Below are positions 35,413 through 36,862 of a stretch of DNA of 36,862 nt, piece by piece. Source of the DNA: Parcubacteria group bacterium. Its GTDB lineage: Bacteria > Patescibacteriota > Patescibacteriia > Magasanikbacterales > GCA-002688135. The notes beneath the pieces are model-generated. The model saw only the letters and a program-made list of their open reading frames with translations. It did not search any database and had not been told where the DNA came from. The stretch spans positions 1 through 36,862 of the forward strand of contig NZCD01000036.1 of NCBI GenBank assembly GCA_002688135.1. The letters are read 5' to 3'. The translations under genes were made by a program, and so were the position numbers. Numbering within the stretch: position 1 is the stretch's first letter; the number at the start of each line of letters is the position of its first letter.

Positions 35413-35510
35413 ATTAAAATCCAAATGTCAAAGGAATGTCAAAGCTCAAAATCCAAATGACATTTCTAGAAGCAATATTTGACATTTGAGCTTTGAAATT
35501 TGAAATTATT
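35413..35510 (+). repeat. Word-iterated inverted repeat (TCAAAGCTCAAA family), parA-parB junction
   Basis: Left arm iterates AAATCCAAATGTCAAAG and TCAAAGCTCAAAATCCAAAT (35416-35463). Right arm GACATTTGAGCTTTGAAATT and TGAAATT (35481-35507) is its complement. There is no T-run after it. It reaches to within 20 bases of the parB start. Confidence 0.75.
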
Positions 35511-35525
35511 GACGACGTCAATTAT

Positions 35526-36425
35526 ATGGCATTAGGAAAAGGACTTAACGCGCTTATTGGATCAACAAAATCCACAGGCAAAAAATTAACAAAAAAAGCG
35601 ACGACTAAAGAGAGTCGTCCTGGCGCAGGCCGGGATCCATCTCAAGTAGATCAGCCCGCACAAGAGGGGAGTCACATGATTCCTGTTTCTCAAATTAATG
35701 CAAATCCAGATCAGCCTCGTAAGCAGTTCGGGATTGATGAGTTGCAAGATTTAGTACAATCCATTGAAAAGCATGGGATTTTGCAGCCTCTTGTTGTAAA
35801 AGAGGAAGAAGATGGAACATATCAAATAATCGCTGGTGAGCGGCGTTTTCGTGCATCACAGATGATTGGGATGACACGTGTGCCATGTACCGTCAAGCCA
35901 GTTGATAAAAAACAAGAACTGGAGATTTCTCTTGTTGAAAATATTCAAAGAAAAAATCTTAATCCGCTGGAAGAGGCATATGCATATCAGCGTCTTACAG
36001 ATGAATTTGGAATGACACAAGCTGAAGTAGGATCACAAGTTGGTAAAAGTAGGTCATATATCGCAAATACTATTCGTCTATTGGATTTACCACAAGATGT
36101 ACAAAAAGGATTAAACGAAGGAAAAATTTCTCATACCAAAGCACGTGCGTTGTTGGGATTGCCAACAATCCGTCAACAACTCAAAGCATTTTATGATATT
36201 GCGGGAGATAAGCAGATTTCAACACGTGCTACAGAACAGATGGTACGAAAGCATAGGACAAAACTAGGACGTCGAGACCCATTATTAAATGCATTGGAAG
36301 AAAGGCTTAGAGAGAAATTGGGTACAAAGGTTTATATGACTAATACAAAGGGGAGAGGAAGTGTGAAAATTGATTTCTTTTCTGATGAGGAGATGAATGG
36401 GGTTGTACAGAAGATTTTGGGGTGA
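35526..36425 (+). CDS. parB: Chromosome-partitioning protein ParB (Spo0J)
   Basis: CTP-dependent clamp that loads on parS and recruits ParA and SMC. I start at ATG 35526 (MALGKGLNALIGS), which gives the family's usual opening; an ATG at 35493 lies in the word repeat. Residues 55-150 hold the ParB/Srx CTPase domain (INANPDQPRKQFGIDELQDL, VVKEEEDGTYQIIAGERRFR) and SLVENIQRKNLNPLEEAYAY. The helix-turn-helix has MTQAEVGSQVGKSRSYIANT. The dimerisation domain ends at about residue 299. Between the opening peptide and the CTPase domain, residues 24-39 (KKATTKESRPGAGRDP) come from a palindromic repeat shared with rplW. Confidence 0.96.
   Translation: MALGKGLNALIGSTKSTGKKLTKKATTKESRPGAGRDPSQVDQPAQEGSHMIPVSQINANPDQPRKQFGIDELQDLVQSIEKHGILQPLVVKEEEDGTYQIIAGERRFRASQMIGMTRVPCTVKPVDKKQELEISLVENIQRKNLNPLEEAYAYQRLTDEFGMTQAEVGSQVGKSRSYIANTIRLLDLPQDVQKGLNEGKISHTKARALLGLPTIRQQLKAFYDIAGDKQISTRATEQMVRKHRTKLGRRDPLLNALEERLREKLGTKVYMTNTKGRGSVKIDFFSDEEMNGVVQKILG
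35596..35640 (+). repeat. Palindromic repeat inserted in frame in parB
   Basis: AAAGCGACGACTAAAGAGAG followed by TCGTCCTGGCGCAGGCCGGG and ATCCA. It matches the rplW copy (7941-7985) and the intergenic family at 5938-5963 (GTCATCCCGGCGAAGGCCGG). It is read in the same frame as in rplW. Confidence 0.85.
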
Positions 36426-36470
36426 ATCGAGAATCGAGAAAGCGAGAAATCAAAAAAACGAGAAAACTAA

Positions 36471-36493
36471 AAAGCGGTGATGCCGCTTTTTTT
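36471..36493 (+). terminator. Terminator after parB
   Basis: Stem AAAGCGG / CCGCTTT with a TGATG loop and seven T. It is preceded by a GAATCGAGAAAGCGAGAAA word string (36425-36465) like the other word repeats but with one arm only. Confidence 0.88.
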
Positions 36494-36495
36494 GA

Positions 36496-36640
36496 TATTC
36501 ACATTCCTCGCCTCTGCAGCCAGGTACATTTGTAATTTCTAAAGATTAAGTACCGCACGTCATATGAGATTTCTACAGATACCTGCTGGGCTTCGATGCA
36601 TTATTTGTATTGGATCCCCGTTTTCACGAGGACAGGCTCC
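36496..36640 (+). repeat. Diverged right-end repeat unit
   Basis: Begins GATATTCACATTCCTCGCCT and CTGCAGCCAGGTACATTTGT, the inverse match of 556-600 at the left end. The rest (about 36545-36640) is not repeated elsewhere in the window except a GCTTCGATGCATT near 36591. No gene is visible from 36426 to the window end. Confidence 0.7.
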
Positions 36641-36862
36641 ATCGAAGATTTTGGCGGTTCTTCGCCTCTGTGGCCAGGTACATTTGTGCATTCTTTCATT
36701 TCTATTATTTATGACACGCTCAATTTCTACACATTGGTGGTAGGCCTCGATGCATTGTAAACCGTCACAAAATCGAAGATTTTGGCGGTTCTTCGCCTCT
36801 GTGGCCAGGTACATTTGTGCATTCTTTCATTTCTATTATTTATGACACGCTCAATTTCTACA
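36641..36862 (+). repeat. 131-bp direct repeat, second copy cut by the window end
   Basis: 36641-36731 and 36772-36862 are the same over 91 bases (ATCGAAGATTTTGGCGGTTC onwards); the period is 131. Each unit contains GCCTCTGTGGCCAGGTACAT and is joined by GGCCTCGATGCATTGTAAAC with the palindromic core 36760-36790. The window stops inside the repeat. Confidence 0.9.

Noticed and set aside
36496-36862. Terminal repeats as a CRISPR array
   Set aside because: Unit period is 131 bp and the intervening sequence is itself repeated, so there are no unique spacers.

Overview
The window looks like chromosome from a Candidate Phyla Radiation (Patescibacteria) bacterium, probably on the Parcubacteria side. 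The reasons are an almost complete S10-spc ribosomal cluster with no rpmD (L30) gene between rpsE and rplO, a short aspartyl-tRNA synthetase without the GAD insertion domain, very compact overlapping operons, and almost no Shine-Dalgarno sequences before housekeeping genes. The lineage is inferred from gene content; no search was run.

Layout. 1-730: the 3' end of an unknown gene, its terminator, two copies of a palindromic repeat and a perfect sigma70-type promoter. 731-5919: str operon (rpsL, rpsG, fusA, a small acidic protein, tuf, rpsJ). 5920-17372: S10/spc genes from rplC to secY. Nearly every gene junction between rplD and rpsH is filled by one roughly 70-bp hairpin built from the word GTGAGTAGT. 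17490-18101: a GC-rich gene with its own promoter and terminator whose C-terminus looks like the variable region of a diversity-generating retroelement (DGR) target. 18276-20724: adk-map-ruvX-recO. 20898-24994: asnS, an anchored protein and aspS. 25250-28495: pgsA-scpA-scpB-peptidase S11-small membrane exporter, facing a membrane hydrolase on the minus strand.

29205-32514 is a compositional island: GC-rich, strong Shine-Dalgarno sites, one promoter and one terminator. It carries several tiny membrane peptides, two small membrane proteins, a secreted or lipoprotein-like protein and a frameshifted gene. Between its genes lie six copies of a two-hairpin RNA element with a covarying lower stem, and three A-rich H-type pseudoknots sit just upstream of Shine-Dalgarno sites. 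This island is my best candidate for an undescribed system.

32610-34414 carries three tRNA genes (CAU, initiator Met with an unusual C33, Leu-CAA), a membrane metallophosphoesterase and a four-helix-bundle (23S rRNA intervening-sequence family) gene framed by inverted arms of iterated AGCTGTCAG words. 34620-36425 is parA-parB. 36426-36862 ends in a 131-bp direct repeat related, in inverse orientation, to the left-end repeats.

Two themes run through the window. Hairpins built of short degenerate words, in at least five word families, fill junctions and even supply stop codons and coding tails (rplV, the four-helix gene). A GTCATCC...GGATCCAG palindromic repeat occurs between genes and has also entered rplW and parB in frame, giving the same peptide in both proteins.
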